NCBI RefSeq assembly: GCF_000003605.2
Contig: NW_003118931.1
Coordinates: forward strand, 583,489 to 638,942
DNA length: 55,454 bases
Source of the DNA: Saccoglossus kowalevskii
Lineage: Eukaryota; Hemichordata; Enteropneusta; Harrimaniidae
Direction of reading: 5' to 3'
Made by a program: the position numbers and the translations under genes. Of the stretch, positions 12,177-23,900 are shown in pieces (the stretch's first letter is position 1; each line of letters begins with the position of its first letter). The notes beneath the pieces are model-generated. The model saw nothing but the letters and a program-made list of their open reading frames with translations. It did not search any database and had not been told where the DNA came from.

Positions 12177-13441
12177 CAAGGGAGGGCAGAGGGTATGCGT
12201 ATTGATGTGTCTGAACTGAACATGATTAAAAACACATCCAATCTGTGTTTTAACTGCTTTTCAATACTGTAAGAACAAAATTGTTTGGAAAGTAATGATC
12301 ATGTCTTAAGGTACATGGTCAGTGATTAGCTTCTGCAAACAGTATCAATACATATCGTTGACTTTCAGAGAGCTTCATTAAAAAATAGAAGGGGTGAGTT
12401 AAACGAAACTTTGAATATGACATATGATTTTATAAGTAATTAAGCATGTTACAAGCATGGATGCAAAGAATCAAGTGATTCTGAAGATAAATGCTGTTAC
12501 TGAATAGCCATCTAAAGTAGATGAAAATTATCTGTCTTAGTTTTGGTGTGCATGTTTTTAATTTATCATTGCTACAGTGTATGATCTAATGTATCATTGC
12601 AATTACTGACCGTGTACCTTAATGTGGCCATTCACGTCATATAAAACTCAAGTTATCTCTCCCCAAGTTAGTGAAAAATAACACATTAATTGCAATGTTA
12701 ATACTGGCATATATACCACTAAAGTGAGGTATGAACTGTAAGCAATATATACCGATAAGACTTACAGAAGTGTCAAAGATCAATGTTTGTCTACTGCAGT
12801 AATTCTTGAGGCTGTGTACTGGATTGTAAATTTCTTTTACAACTAACTTTATTTTTAAGTTATTTTCATTTTTTTGAATTCTTGGTTTGTTTGTATATTA
12901 TTTGTTAACAAGTTTCCCAAATACACTGACATATGTTTAATAGATAGATTAGACGATGATGTGATGTCAATCATGTTTGATTTTGTCATTGCATAGTTTA
13001 CCTGTATAAAAATGTCTTATCCTCCACTGGTATTGATTAATGTATTGTTTAAACTGCTGGCTAATCTTCTACCTACAGGATAAACATGTGCACTACAAAG
13101 TAATATGACCATTTGCATAATTTTTAAATCGATTGAAATTCTATCAGCTGATTGGTAGTTTTTGACACATGACAATGGCTTCTTCATTTTTCTGGTGTGG
13201 CAACTATATTTCTGTCATAGAGTAGTTTTATACAAACAATTAATTTATATTTATTGTATTTTGACAATTTATTTTTGACAGTTGTGCTAGTGGAAACATA
13301 CACATATTGCCAGCTGGAAACATCTACGGATTGTCAAAATGAATCTGAAAAACTGGCATCGGCAGGCAATGTTTGTGTTTCATTAATGTTATTATGTATA
13401 TTGCAATAAATGTGGTAGGGACATTCATGTTTTGAAATAAA
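12177..13441 (+). other. Candidate 3' UTR of the KIAA2013-like gene
   Basis: No AATAAA was seen between the stop codon at 12176 and 13404. Two then occur close together, AATAAA at 13405-13410 and 13436-13441. A 3' UTR of about 1.25 kb is therefore inferred. Short open stretches inside it, such as one at about 13282-13410, have no independent support. Confidence 0.4.
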
Positions 13442-13818
13442 AGAGAAGTTATAATATGTGGGTCTTTAAAATGAATTAAATGAAAAACCAAATGCTTGAT
13501 AAAGCATATAATGTTCATACGTAAATATAATTATAAACTTGTTACGCAATGCCTTTTTATTTTCTGGTATAGATCAGGCGGCATCAATGAAGCTGATTGA
13601 CTCAGGTAAGGTTCATGTCAGACAGACAAATAGAATGTAAACAAACGCAAGGTTGTTTATTTCCCCACTGATGTGTATATATGTATGCACTTATTGCTAG
13701 ACTGTGCTCTATTGCTATTTTGACAGTCAGGTCACTTGTTCCGAGTACATGAACTATGGAGTGATGAGCATAAAAAAAATGACATCTGATGCAAAAATAT
13801 TTGATCTAGGCCAACTCA

Positions 13819-13850
13819 ACTCACCTCACCTCACCTCACCTCACCTCACC
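13819..13850. repeat. (CTCAC)n microsatellite
   Basis: About six perfect or near-perfect CTCAC pentamers lie between the KIAA2013-like gene and the assembly gap. Confidence 0.9.
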
Positions 13851-14030
13851 TGACTTGTCTTCACTCATGGAACATGTTTGTATATTTATGGTATTGTCCC
13901 CAAAAAAAGTTTCCTTTAAATTGAGAAGGAAATAGCATTCCAACTTAAGTCATGGGAGAACTCCTGGATGACTGGCAGGCGGTGAATCTGTTAGTACCAG
14001 GAGGTTGAACAATGGAAGTCTCCACGTGTC

Positions 14031-14848
14031 NNNNNNNNNNNNNNNNNNNNNNNNNNNNNNNNNNNNNNNNNNNNNNNNNNNNNNNNNNNNNNNNNNNNNN
14101 NNNNNNNNNNNNNNNNNNNNNNNNNNNNNNNNNNNNNNNNNNNNNNNNNNNNNNNNNNNNNNNNNNNNNNNNNNNNNNNNNNNNNNNNNNNNNNNNNNNN
14201 NNNNNNNNNNNNNNNNNNNNNNNNNNNNNNNNNNNNNNNNNNNNNNNNNNNNNNNNNNNNNNNNNNNNNNNNNNNNNNNNNNNNNNNNNNNNNNNNNNNN
14301 NNNNNNNNNNNNNNNNNNNNNNNNNNNNNNNNNNNNNNNNNNNNNNNNNNNNNNNNNNNNNNNNNNNNNNNNNNNNNNNNNNNNNNNNNNNNNNNNNNNN
14401 NNNNNNNNNNNNNNNNNNNNNNNNNNNNNNNNNNNNNNNNNNNNNNNNNNNNNNNNNNNNNNNNNNNNNNNNNNNNNNNNNNNNNNNNNNNNNNNNNNNN
14501 NNNNNNNNNNNNNNNNNNNNNNNNNNNNNNNNNNNNNNNNNNNNNNNNNNNNNNNNNNNNNNNNNNNNNNNNNNNNNNNNNNNNNNNNNNNNNNNNNNNN
14601 NNNNNNNNNNNNNNNNNNNNNNNNNNNNNNNNNNNNNNNNNNNNNNNNNNNNNNNNNNNNNNNNNNNNNNNNNNNNNNNNNNNNNNNNNNNNNNNNNNNN
14701 NNNNNNNNNNNNNNNNNNNNNNNNNNNNNNNNNNNNNNNNNNNNNNNNNNNNNNNNNNNNNNNNNNNNNNNNNNNNNNNNNNNNNNNNNNNNNNNNNNNN
14801 NNNNNNNNNNNNNNNNNNNNNNNNNNNNNNNNNNNNNNNNNNNNNNNN
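14031..14848. other. Assembly gap, 818 N
   Basis: This is a run of N. A 68-bp tandem array begins directly at its right edge, so unresolved satellite sequence is the likely reason for the gap. Any open frames read across it are artefacts. Confidence 0.99.
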
Positions 14849-15165
14849 CCATCATCAAATATACGAGACTTACGGCTAATTATAGACAAATACTAGTGGT
14901 TCTGTCAAAGGGTGTCCCTCATTCAAATATATGAGACTTACGGCTAATTATAGACAAATACTAGTGGTTCTGTCAAAGGGTGTCCATCATTCAAATATAT
15001 GAGACTTACGGCTAATTATAGACAAATATCTAGTGGTTCTGTCAAAGGGTGTCCCTCATTCAAACATGAGACTTACGGCTAATTATAGACAAATACCTAG
15101 TGGTTCTGTCAAAGGGTGTCCATCATTCAAATATATGAGACTTACGGCTAATTATAGCCAAAATA
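14849..15165. repeat. 68-bp tandem repeat running into the gap
   Basis: The phrase GAGACTTACGGCTAATTATAG recurs at 14865, 14933, 15001, 15068 and 15137, giving periods of 68, 68, 67 and 69 bp. Each unit continues with CTAGTGGTTCTGTCAAAGGG and TCATTCAAATATAT. Units differ by single bases and 1-bp indels. The left part of the array is inside the gap, so the true copy number is unknown; at least 4.4 units are visible. Confidence 0.95.
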
Positions 15166-15339
15166 AATTGAAATTTCATAAAACTATTGTGCAGCTTTGG
15201 TTATAGCAATTCAATTTGACCGCATTTTATTTTGATCAAATGTCAGAATTTTATACTTGCCAAGTCGTATGAATTGCACCACTGCCAATAACCACTGAAA
15301 GAATAGAGAATGTCATGTACCACAGATATCTAAATGTAA

Positions 15340-15840
15340 TAATAACAACCTTTATTGATATCGTATCCCTTCTGGGATCTAGATTAGAATACAATAAGGA
15401 TATAAGGAACAATAAAATACATAAGTAATAATAATAATAAAAAAGAAATAAATAGTAATACTGTGAAAATATTATTATATAAATATTTTTTTGGTGTTAT
15501 TTTGAGGCAGCTGGTAAATTGCTTTTCATGAAATTCTCTCTTTTATTGAAACAGTCGCTGATAAACTTGGCAATTTCTTGGACGGTTTCAGAATTTTTGT
15601 TATTGAGAAGTGCTTTCAGATTACCGGATAAGTTTACGTTTTCAAACAAAGCATCTCTTTCAAATTTGTACTGGTTACAATTGAAGAGGAAGTGTTCTTC
15701 ATCTTCAATTTCATTGGAGTCACAGACAGGGCATGTTCTATTTAAGACATCTATGTTGTGATATCGCCCAACTTCAATCTGAAGTATGTGGGCACTTATC
15801 CTCAGTTTAGTCATAGATGATCTGTGGATGGGGTATAAAT
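15340..15840 (-). mobile_element. 3' end of a non-LTR retrotransposon, with C-terminal Cys/His motif
   Basis: On the minus strand an open frame from about 15832 to 15497 encodes MTKLRISAHILQIEVGRY, then CPVCDSNEIEDEEHFLFNC. This C-x2-C...H-x4-C type tail follows the reverse transcriptase in several LINE clades. After the stop come about 150 bp of AT-rich sequence ending in a run with TATCAATAAAGG and TTATTATTAC, a typical LINE 3' end. No polymerase domain is present, so the copy is 5'-truncated. The 5' truncation point abuts an (A)n/(TA)n microsatellite at about 15840-15886. Confidence 0.8.
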
Positions 15841-16316
15841 AAAAAAAAAAAAATGTATATATATATATATATGTATATATAAAAAAAGTCACGAACTTGC
15901 AAATAATACTTTACCAAATGTCCATAGTCGATGAAAACGCGAGGGTCTTCATGAAATTTACTGTATTGCCCATAAGAACTATTGACAAAGACATGAGAGC
16001 TTGAAAAAAATCGATCGACGTTTGAAGCACATAGAGTTAACAGAGATAAAAATGTCATTCAGTCTGTGTTAATACGTACAACCTACTATAGATGAAATAA
16101 TGTTGATAAATACAATACAAATATTTCACTATGATATTACAACATTGTTTTGTTAGATCAACAAAAGAAATAACAGTAATCATAAAGCATATTTTTGACG
16201 GGCAGAGACGAGGGCTACACCTTCCAAAGACTGAGCACATGAGAGCGAGTTTTCATCTTGCTTGGGCGCACCTTTCCCTGAACCTATACTACCTCGTTCT
16301 TGGTGGTCTGGCTATG

Positions 16317-16464
16317 GGATGAGATCACCGCCAAAATAAAATTATTATTTCAATATCTTTCAATTATTTCACCATTTTTTCAATATCGATTAAAACAATT
16401 GTGAAATAATGGTGAAATAATTTAAAGATATTGAAATAATTCTATTTTGGCGATGATCTCACCC
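16317..16464. mobile_element. Foldback element with arms of about 60 bp
   Basis: The left arm, 16317-16376 (GAGATCACCGCCAAAATAAA, then TTTCAATATCTTTCAATTAT and TTCACCATT), is the reverse complement of the right arm, 16408-16464, with few mismatches. The loop is about 30 bp and AT-rich. No open frame is present. I see no clear target-site duplication. This is a MITE or foldback transposon. Confidence 0.75.
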
Positions 16465-18779
16465 CAAACGTATCTGGGCAGAGTGTACTTTTTATTCATT
16501 TGTGAACAGTGCAAATCGGTTGATGTCAGAAAACGTGAATTAATTTTTACCCAGGAATTATCGTGTCGCCGTCTGGGTAATGTAACCGATGTTTCGTGTT
16601 CATGTTCCCGAATCTTTCCCCGCAATATGTTTGTCGAGGGGTGAACGAACTGTTCGCCGTTTGGACCCCCTCTAATGGTGATTATCCATTACAAATACTA
16701 TTCATATTCAGTTATTAATTTTACTTTACCCGTATTTAAATAAATCTACGTCGTGCATTATCGAACATACTATGGTTTCATTGCGAGGACAACACCTTGT
16801 ACGGTCGCGTTTTTCTGTGGATTTTTTTGATAAACATCTGACTAATTAATACCTTCAAGTTCGACATTCATGATGAAAAAAAGTATTATATAAAGTAGGC
16901 TCGGTTCTGCAACATTACTACTTGTAACTTATATGCTGCCCTCAGCGGCAGTATTCGGACAGTCACTCATGTGAAAGCGCCACATCGAAGGCTGGGTAAA
17001 AAGTGACTATCAAACAAGTCACTAGAGATATTTTTATTATTTAAAACTTTTCTGAATTTTCATGACGAAACGAACCACCAAGTTCGTGACGACATTGCTG
17101 TTCACGCATCACTGATGTGATTTATCACCATGTTTACTTGGTAGTTCCCACGAGCCAATACAATAGTAATAATAAAGAGTAATATTATTATCAAGTATGA
17201 ATAAAAAAATGTGCTCGACGAAGAAACGGTTAGTGACATGTTGAGTTTTGGTGTTTTTATACTCAAATTACCGCCGTGGGGGCAAAATTGTGTCACAATG
17301 TATTGTCCATGTGTCTAAGATTTGGCCATCTTTACGTGGTTATATTTAAACACACTGTTAATACAACTCTAAACGATTATTGATTGAGCGTATTGAGAAA
17401 TTGCATTACAGGTTTACTGTTATCGTGATACGAGTATGAAAGACGAAGCAGTCAGTTTATTTTTTTCACGCGACATTCATTAATACGATGTATTATACGC
17501 CAATTACTGCGGGTACTTTAATATATAGCAACTTACAACGTTGCCATGGTTGTCATGGAAACATTATACTTAGTAAATAAGGTCTGCATCTTAAACACTT
17601 CGAGGTTCACTTTGCAATGTAATGTGGTAAATCGAGTTTCTTAATAATGTACCACGATATGTTATTCGAAGAGCAGTTGTGCTGTCGGTAAATTTAAATA
17701 TCTATTCAATACTTTGGTGCAAAATGACATGTTTTATGGTATGCGGTTTACCTTGTTGCCAATGCTTTCAGACATTTTTTTGGGTGGCAACAACAAAATA
17801 CCCATATTTTTCTTTGACAACTAAGTCTACCGAGATGTCGCTAATTCCAAATTTTCACATTCAGATTCATAGGGAAACGAATCTCTGACGGAACAGACAT
17901 GTAAACAAGGAAGCGAATTAGATATTTGTGACGTGGTTTGGCAAATTTCCACATATTTTTTCATTGCTCATATTTTTGCGGCAATGTTTCATGAGTTTAT
18001 ATACGCCGATTGAATTTCTTAATCCACACAAAAAATCCGTTCATCCGCACAGGTGCACCACAGGGGGCAATGAAATTAATTATTTGTTTTAATGGTTTTA
18101 CACCACAATTAGACCAAGTATCAAAACTCGGGGTCATGTGATACGAATACGAATGTAACAGTTTGGGCACTTCACTTATATATATGCTTCTATATATACG
18201 GCATTGCCGTCTTTGGGGAGTTCAATTGTAGTATGAAAAATTTAAAGTGTCTACATCTCTCAACCATTTTCGCCAGTGTTAAAAATACGTGTTTTATTTT
18301 TCACCAGAATGTAAAAATGAAAATTATGAAGTTTCTGACAATGTTTAGTGATTGCACTCAGGGTATTGGATAAACATTATTAACGGTTGTCAGGGAGAGT
18401 GTGAGACATGAGTGAAAAATTTGCAAATAAGGATTTTGTAATTTTGTATTCAGAATTTAACGTTGCATGAACGACCCAGTAAACGATACCAATCTGCATA
18501 GTTTCACTCGACGTGTATAAATCTCCCAGTAGTTTAGCACAACATGCCACTATCTAACAAATCATTGTTCATAATGTGAAAACTATGTATCTCCAGCCAA
18601 GAACAAATGTTTTAGATTTCACAAAGTATACATATTATTTGAATGCCACCACAACACAGTCCGTCCTCTTAAATTGTAGACAAACACTGGTTTAGCGATA
18701 TCCACACACAATTCTAGTCACTTGCCATGGAGGGACCCCGAAGATGTGTCCTCATGTAACGTTGGGTGTCATTCGTACC
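16465..18779. other. Intergenic, no gene recognised
   Basis: Only short open frames occur and none has recognisable protein features. CpG is noticeably more frequent than to the left. The single regulatory-type motif I would single out is the RFX-like site at 17549-17562. Confidence 0.5.
17549..17562 (+). promoter_or_regulatory. RFX X-box consensus match
   Basis: GTTGTCATGGAAAC fits the X-box consensus GTHNYYATRRNAAC. It overlaps a second half-site, GTTGCCATGG, at 17540-17549. No promoter is known nearby, so function is unproven; a chance match cannot be excluded. Confidence 0.3.
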
Positions 18780-18787
18780 AGAATAAA

Positions 18788-19032
18788 TAGACTTGCATAC
18801 AGACATTTGTTTGTATTTTGGTGTTTTTCAATAAAATAAAATATCATGGAAGTGTGTAAATGGCGGAAGCCGTGTTACCGGGAAATAAAAAAAAGGGACT
18901 TGTGACCTTTGTAAACGCCCTCTTATTTATTTCGCGGTAACCCGACTTTCGCCATTTATACATTCCCATATTATATTTTATTTAAAAAAAAAAGCACCAA
19001 AAAAATAAACAATAGACTGTACGCAAGTCTAC
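18788..19032. mobile_element. Foldback/MITE element, arms about 100 bp, 8-bp target duplication
   Basis: The left arm (TAGACTTGCATACAGAC..., then TTTTGGTGTTTTTC and AAATGGCGGAAGCCGTGTTA) is repeated inverted in the right arm (TAGACTTGCGTACAGTC... read on the other strand). The loop is about 35 bp, near 18889-18925. The element is flanked by the direct repeat AGAATAAA at 18780-18787 and 19033-19040. An 8-bp duplication is typical of hAT-type transposons. It has no coding capacity, so it would be a non-autonomous derivative. A transcript through it would form a long hairpin. Confidence 0.85.
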
Positions 19033-19040
19033 AGAATAAA

Positions 19041-22000
19041 CTAGAGGAACACGTGAAAATGAATAAAATGTGTTATAAGAACAATCGTTCGATTTATACA
19101 TTCTAATAATAAGTTGTTGCAGCTACTTGTAACTTATTGGACTCCGTATAGTATTACTTTGCGATAGACAGGCCATAACAAATGGCACATCCCAGTAATC
19201 AGAAACGACAGATGCAGTTGCTGAAATCTGTCATTTTTTAACAATCGACATTTAACCCCAACAACACCTGCGTATCCTATCATTCAGTAGCTTGATATCA
19301 TCTGGCAGAATGGCTTCTGTAAATCTTGTTTTAAATAAAATACATTGTTTAATTAACAGAAAACACTGTTGAAATTAAAAACACATGTATTGTAATATAA
19401 TACATCTGTATTTTCTATCAAAACAGTTTTAGTATTTTTTGAAAAGTGTTGAAAATTAAACATATTGTAAATACTTAAAAATGCGCTTTTCAAATTAAAA
19501 CGCCGAGTGCTTTACGGGGATATAAATGTGTCATTAAATTTATATTGATATGACATATGCGGATTAATGCAATAACACAAAATTGAGAGAAGAGTAATTG
19601 AACAACATTCTGGGACTCGACTTGAGGACTCGTAGGTAAACCTTATGGTATATATGTCTAACTAGACGGCCACCGAAGTTGACGTAATTAAACGCATAAT
19701 AAGATTGTCGTGACTTTATTCAGGAAATTGTTTTATGTTGAATGTTGGTCCGAGTTATATATCATTACCACCCTAAACACCAGGTTGTGGAAGAATTAAT
19801 TGTATATATACTCCTGTATGGCCTTACCAAATGGAAACTCGAAATCGAGGCACGTGGTGAAGGTACTTGTAACGTAATGGAGTTTATATTCCGCATTTGG
19901 AGAAGAGTGGTGGTGGTTGGAATCAGAGCATTTAAACACGTTTTTCTTGAAAACTGTTTCAACCCAATACACCAGCGTATAAATGTTCCACAAAGTATTA
20001 ATAAGCAAGACACATTTTGTTCATGAAAGTATCTAAAACACCTTTCTCCCAAACTGTTGTATTTTGAAATACTTCAGAAACAAACATAAATGTAATGTTT
20101 CAAACTAAACACTCGACTATACATGATTCATAAATTGTTTATGTACAGGACAATTGTATTTAGTGTACATAATGAAATGTAAATGATGGTCTCTCACAAT
20201 GAACACTTTTATATATTGCGTGTGACTGGTAACTTGTGTCGTACGCATGCCCATTCAACGATTGGAGTATACTATCAGAAGCACGTGGACAGGTGACAGA
20301 CTCGTTAAAGAAGCAAATGCACTGAATCTCTTTTAGGTTTTCTAAAGGAAGCCGGAAGTTATCGTAAATAAACTTGAAGGTATGGTGGTCAAAGCATTAC
20401 ATGGATAGAAAAGAGAAAGAAATGAATATATCTAATGATCGAGTCCCTCTGTTTGTTTACGATTTACGTTGCGGTTTATTTATACTGCTGATCATCCCAG
20501 ATGATGTGAGATCTTAATGTGTAAACATTTTGGCATAGATCGTGATTTAAACAGCAGCGTTGGCTGTTTTCAATGTGCTAAATAAATATAGAAAACTGTC
20601 AGTAACTGTGTTTCTAGTTGCAAGGTTGTGAAAGTGTAAACAGAACCTGAACTAAAATGCAAGGAAATGTGAATCGTACTTATTGATTTATTGTTTATTT
20701 ATCTTTGATTCATCAGTTAACTCAAGAAGCGATTGTCTCCCCTGTGTCCAGTCAAGTATAAATTACATATTCAAAACTATTATAAAAACCTTATAACAAA
20801 ATATAAAACAATACAATACATAAGTTACTGCTGCATACATTAACATTCTACATATCGTTCGATATTGTTTTAGACAATGGTGTTCATGAGATGAGACTAC
20901 TTGCTGTTTAATTAGTTCTATCTTATAAACACCCCATATAATTTTAGCGATGCTCGGCTTATTTTGGGGCGTGCTGACACATATAGGAAGATATCATACA
21001 ATTCAAAACTTTAAACAATAAACAAAAATAATCTTATATTTATTCTGTCTAAAATATGCACAAAAAACTTCTTCGTAAGATTTGTCCGCCACGACATACG
21101 TATCGCATGTACTTGTAGTTTAATAAGTCTGTACAATAGTCATGATGAGAAAATATATAAACTATCCACTGCAATAATATATGTTTCATATATATGTATG
21201 ATATCAGTTATCTTAACTTGTGTTGAATACTTATACAAAAGGAAACAAACATGTGATGTATGTTAATTGGTGGGCAACGTTTAATTCGAAATGGATGTTT
21301 TTAAATATATCCTATATTCGCACTGATATAATTATTATTTTATTTTATTTTTCAGTTGGCAATCATAAACGACGCAGATTGCTCTGACCGTCACAGGGAG
21401 TATTACTCGTACCAATTATCATGATTAGAGCACATTACTACAGTATTCATACATAACAAAGCATATTAATCGTATCGCTACCAGGTGGTTGTGAGCTCAA
21501 TCAGTTTTAGTAGACCAGACCCTAACCGTTTGATCAGACAGTAAAATCCAGTACGGTTCTATGGGTGCGAAATCTAGAAGGCCACTTAATGACTAAAAAT
21601 ATTATTATTATACACACGGCTAAATATATTACAGTGAATATTGAGCTGTTTCTTAAATAACCATGGTCTGACCTTTTTTGAAATAAATGAATGTGGGCAC
21701 AGGGTAATAAAAATATAACTAAAATTGATTTTTCGTTCGAACAAATAATGTAATTTCCCAACCGTATACAGGTATTGCGAGAGGAAGAAAAGCCTGTTAC
21801 GTCGTGTGTATTCATTATGTATCATAAAGCTGTTATGGCTCTGTATTATCTGATTTAAAATACGAGAAAACGGCAAGTAAAGCAATGTAATTAATGGAAC
21901 GAACCTAAAATGATTCATCGGTGTTAGCCGCCGTAAGTCAGTATAGTTTAGCGGGTTTATGGAATTCTCAACTGACACACCCAATTCATTCAATCGACGC

Positions 22001-23900
22001 GTGAGTTTCTCAGTATAGGAATCATTATAAATATGTATTTTCAGATTTCCCTTGTGGATTGGATAGATTCGATGTGCATGATGTTTCCATGTATAAACAA
22101 TAAATGACTTAGATTTCAAATTAGAGAGCTGAGTAGAAAAGTCAACTAATACTTAATAGATTATTAAGTAAGATTCTTTTTAAAACCAAGGTCATCATTT
22201 GAAAAAAAATCGGATCGTTAATTTCCACTTATCCAACATATGACTTTCAGAAAATTATTACATCACAATTTACAATAATCAATATGTTCTTTGATGCTTG
22301 GCCGTTATGGCAAGTACGGAAAACATAATGAACGTAAATGTGATATCAATCACCATCCCTAGTCTTCATTTACTAAAAGAGCAAAATATCTATAATTTGG
22401 CATTGATATCTTTTGACGAGGAGCATTCTTAATTATGCAGTTTTTTGCTGTTAAAAAGTACGTTTGCATCAGATCCGTTGGATTGGTTTAATCTTATATT
22501 AATATTGTTTCCATTAATATTGTAATCATGGCCATGCAAATTTGTGAATTAGAAGAAAAAACCTAGTAACAATAAGAAATGAATAAACAGCAAATAACTG
22601 CATACAGTACAAACAGTCTGAAGTATATCATCTATGTCACGTATATTATTATACAAATATTCCTAGAACTTAACTCAATAATAACGCTTCAGTTGCCATA
22701 ATGTTTTGCATTCACCGAATAGTGAGACCGGAGACGTTTTATAACCCACCTAACCCACACCCAGTACTATAAAACACCTGTTTTGTTGAACTATGAAATT
22801 ATACTTCTGTACATTCAAGTTTAGGGTTCAATTGCCGCACAAAACGTGTTTTCGTTCATCGCATGGTGGTGCATTGTTCGTTCATTTTTATTGACTGAAT
22901 AAATAACCATGGTCGTGTTATGTTTCGTGACGTCAACTAGTACAACTGATTCATGTGCCATACATTTTTGTAACGAGTTTTGGAAAGTCACAGTCTGCGT
23001 CAATCTTGTGGCATGACCTTTAAATAAACGACCTGTGATACTCAGATTTTACCTAATAGGTGTCTAAAATGATTTGCGGTAATTGTGTATACAGCGTATG
23101 CGCGAATTATAGTACCACGATCGTAGATATCGTCACGTGAAGCGTCGAATATACTTGCTAATAAAAATACAATGCTATATAATAGCATTTATCGGAGCAT
23201 ACGTGTGTCATCTCACAGTAATTTTACATTAGCCTTGTGACATCTGATATACAATGTGTCGTGTCGCGAATATACATCGACAAGTAACTCGCCGCTTCTG
23301 CTGCTGGGCTTGGTAAATTTGGAGCACATTTCATCATTGGGCGCCAACGCTACTCGTGTTCCAAAGGACTATCACATGACTTTACAATATCGACCGATAT
23401 ACTTTTCAAAACCAGACACATGACAATAACTAAAAGGCACTTCATGCTGTGAACTAACAGATATCATCAGATAAACTTTCACTGATTGAGTCGAAACATC
23501 ACTGTGTTCCAAAGGAAAACATTTTTAGGAGAATGAATACGACTCGATGTACTGGTATTGGTTAATATGACAGCTGTTATGATGTACTGTGGCGGTGTAC
23601 TGTTAATGAGTCCATTAAATAGTACAATTTGTCATCAACGACGACTGGCGGCAAGTCTTCTGAAGTTCACGGTCAAATGAAAGAGAATGAATAGGGTTTG
23701 ATATTGGATTCCAGTAAAAGCCCACACAAGATTTCCGAATTAGAAAATTAGAATTTCGCTACGTAAAGAATCCAACTGCCGTATGCCAATACTGTCAGAA
23801 ATGACTTTGGAATAATGACTTATTCGGTTACGGTCGTTAAAATGTTGTTCATAGTTAATAAAATAAGTTGATTTATATATTTATAAGTATCAAAGTATTG
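19041..23900. other. Intergenic, no gene recognised
   Basis: This is AT-rich sequence with normal CpG levels. The longest stop-free frame is on the minus strand at 21586-22119 (177 codons, beginning at TTG; first internal ATG near codon 68). It has no recognisable domain and no splice context that I can defend. The right end is the 3' flank of the serotonin-receptor gene. Confidence 0.5.

Noticed and set aside
13573-13605. Small AG/GT-bounded segment downstream of the KIAA2013-like stop
   Set aside because: 33 bp with no partner exon and no recognisable peptide; it lies beyond the likely polyadenylation signals.
13945-14934. Long open frames of about 300 codons on both strands
   Set aside because: Artefacts of reading through the run of N at 14031-14848.
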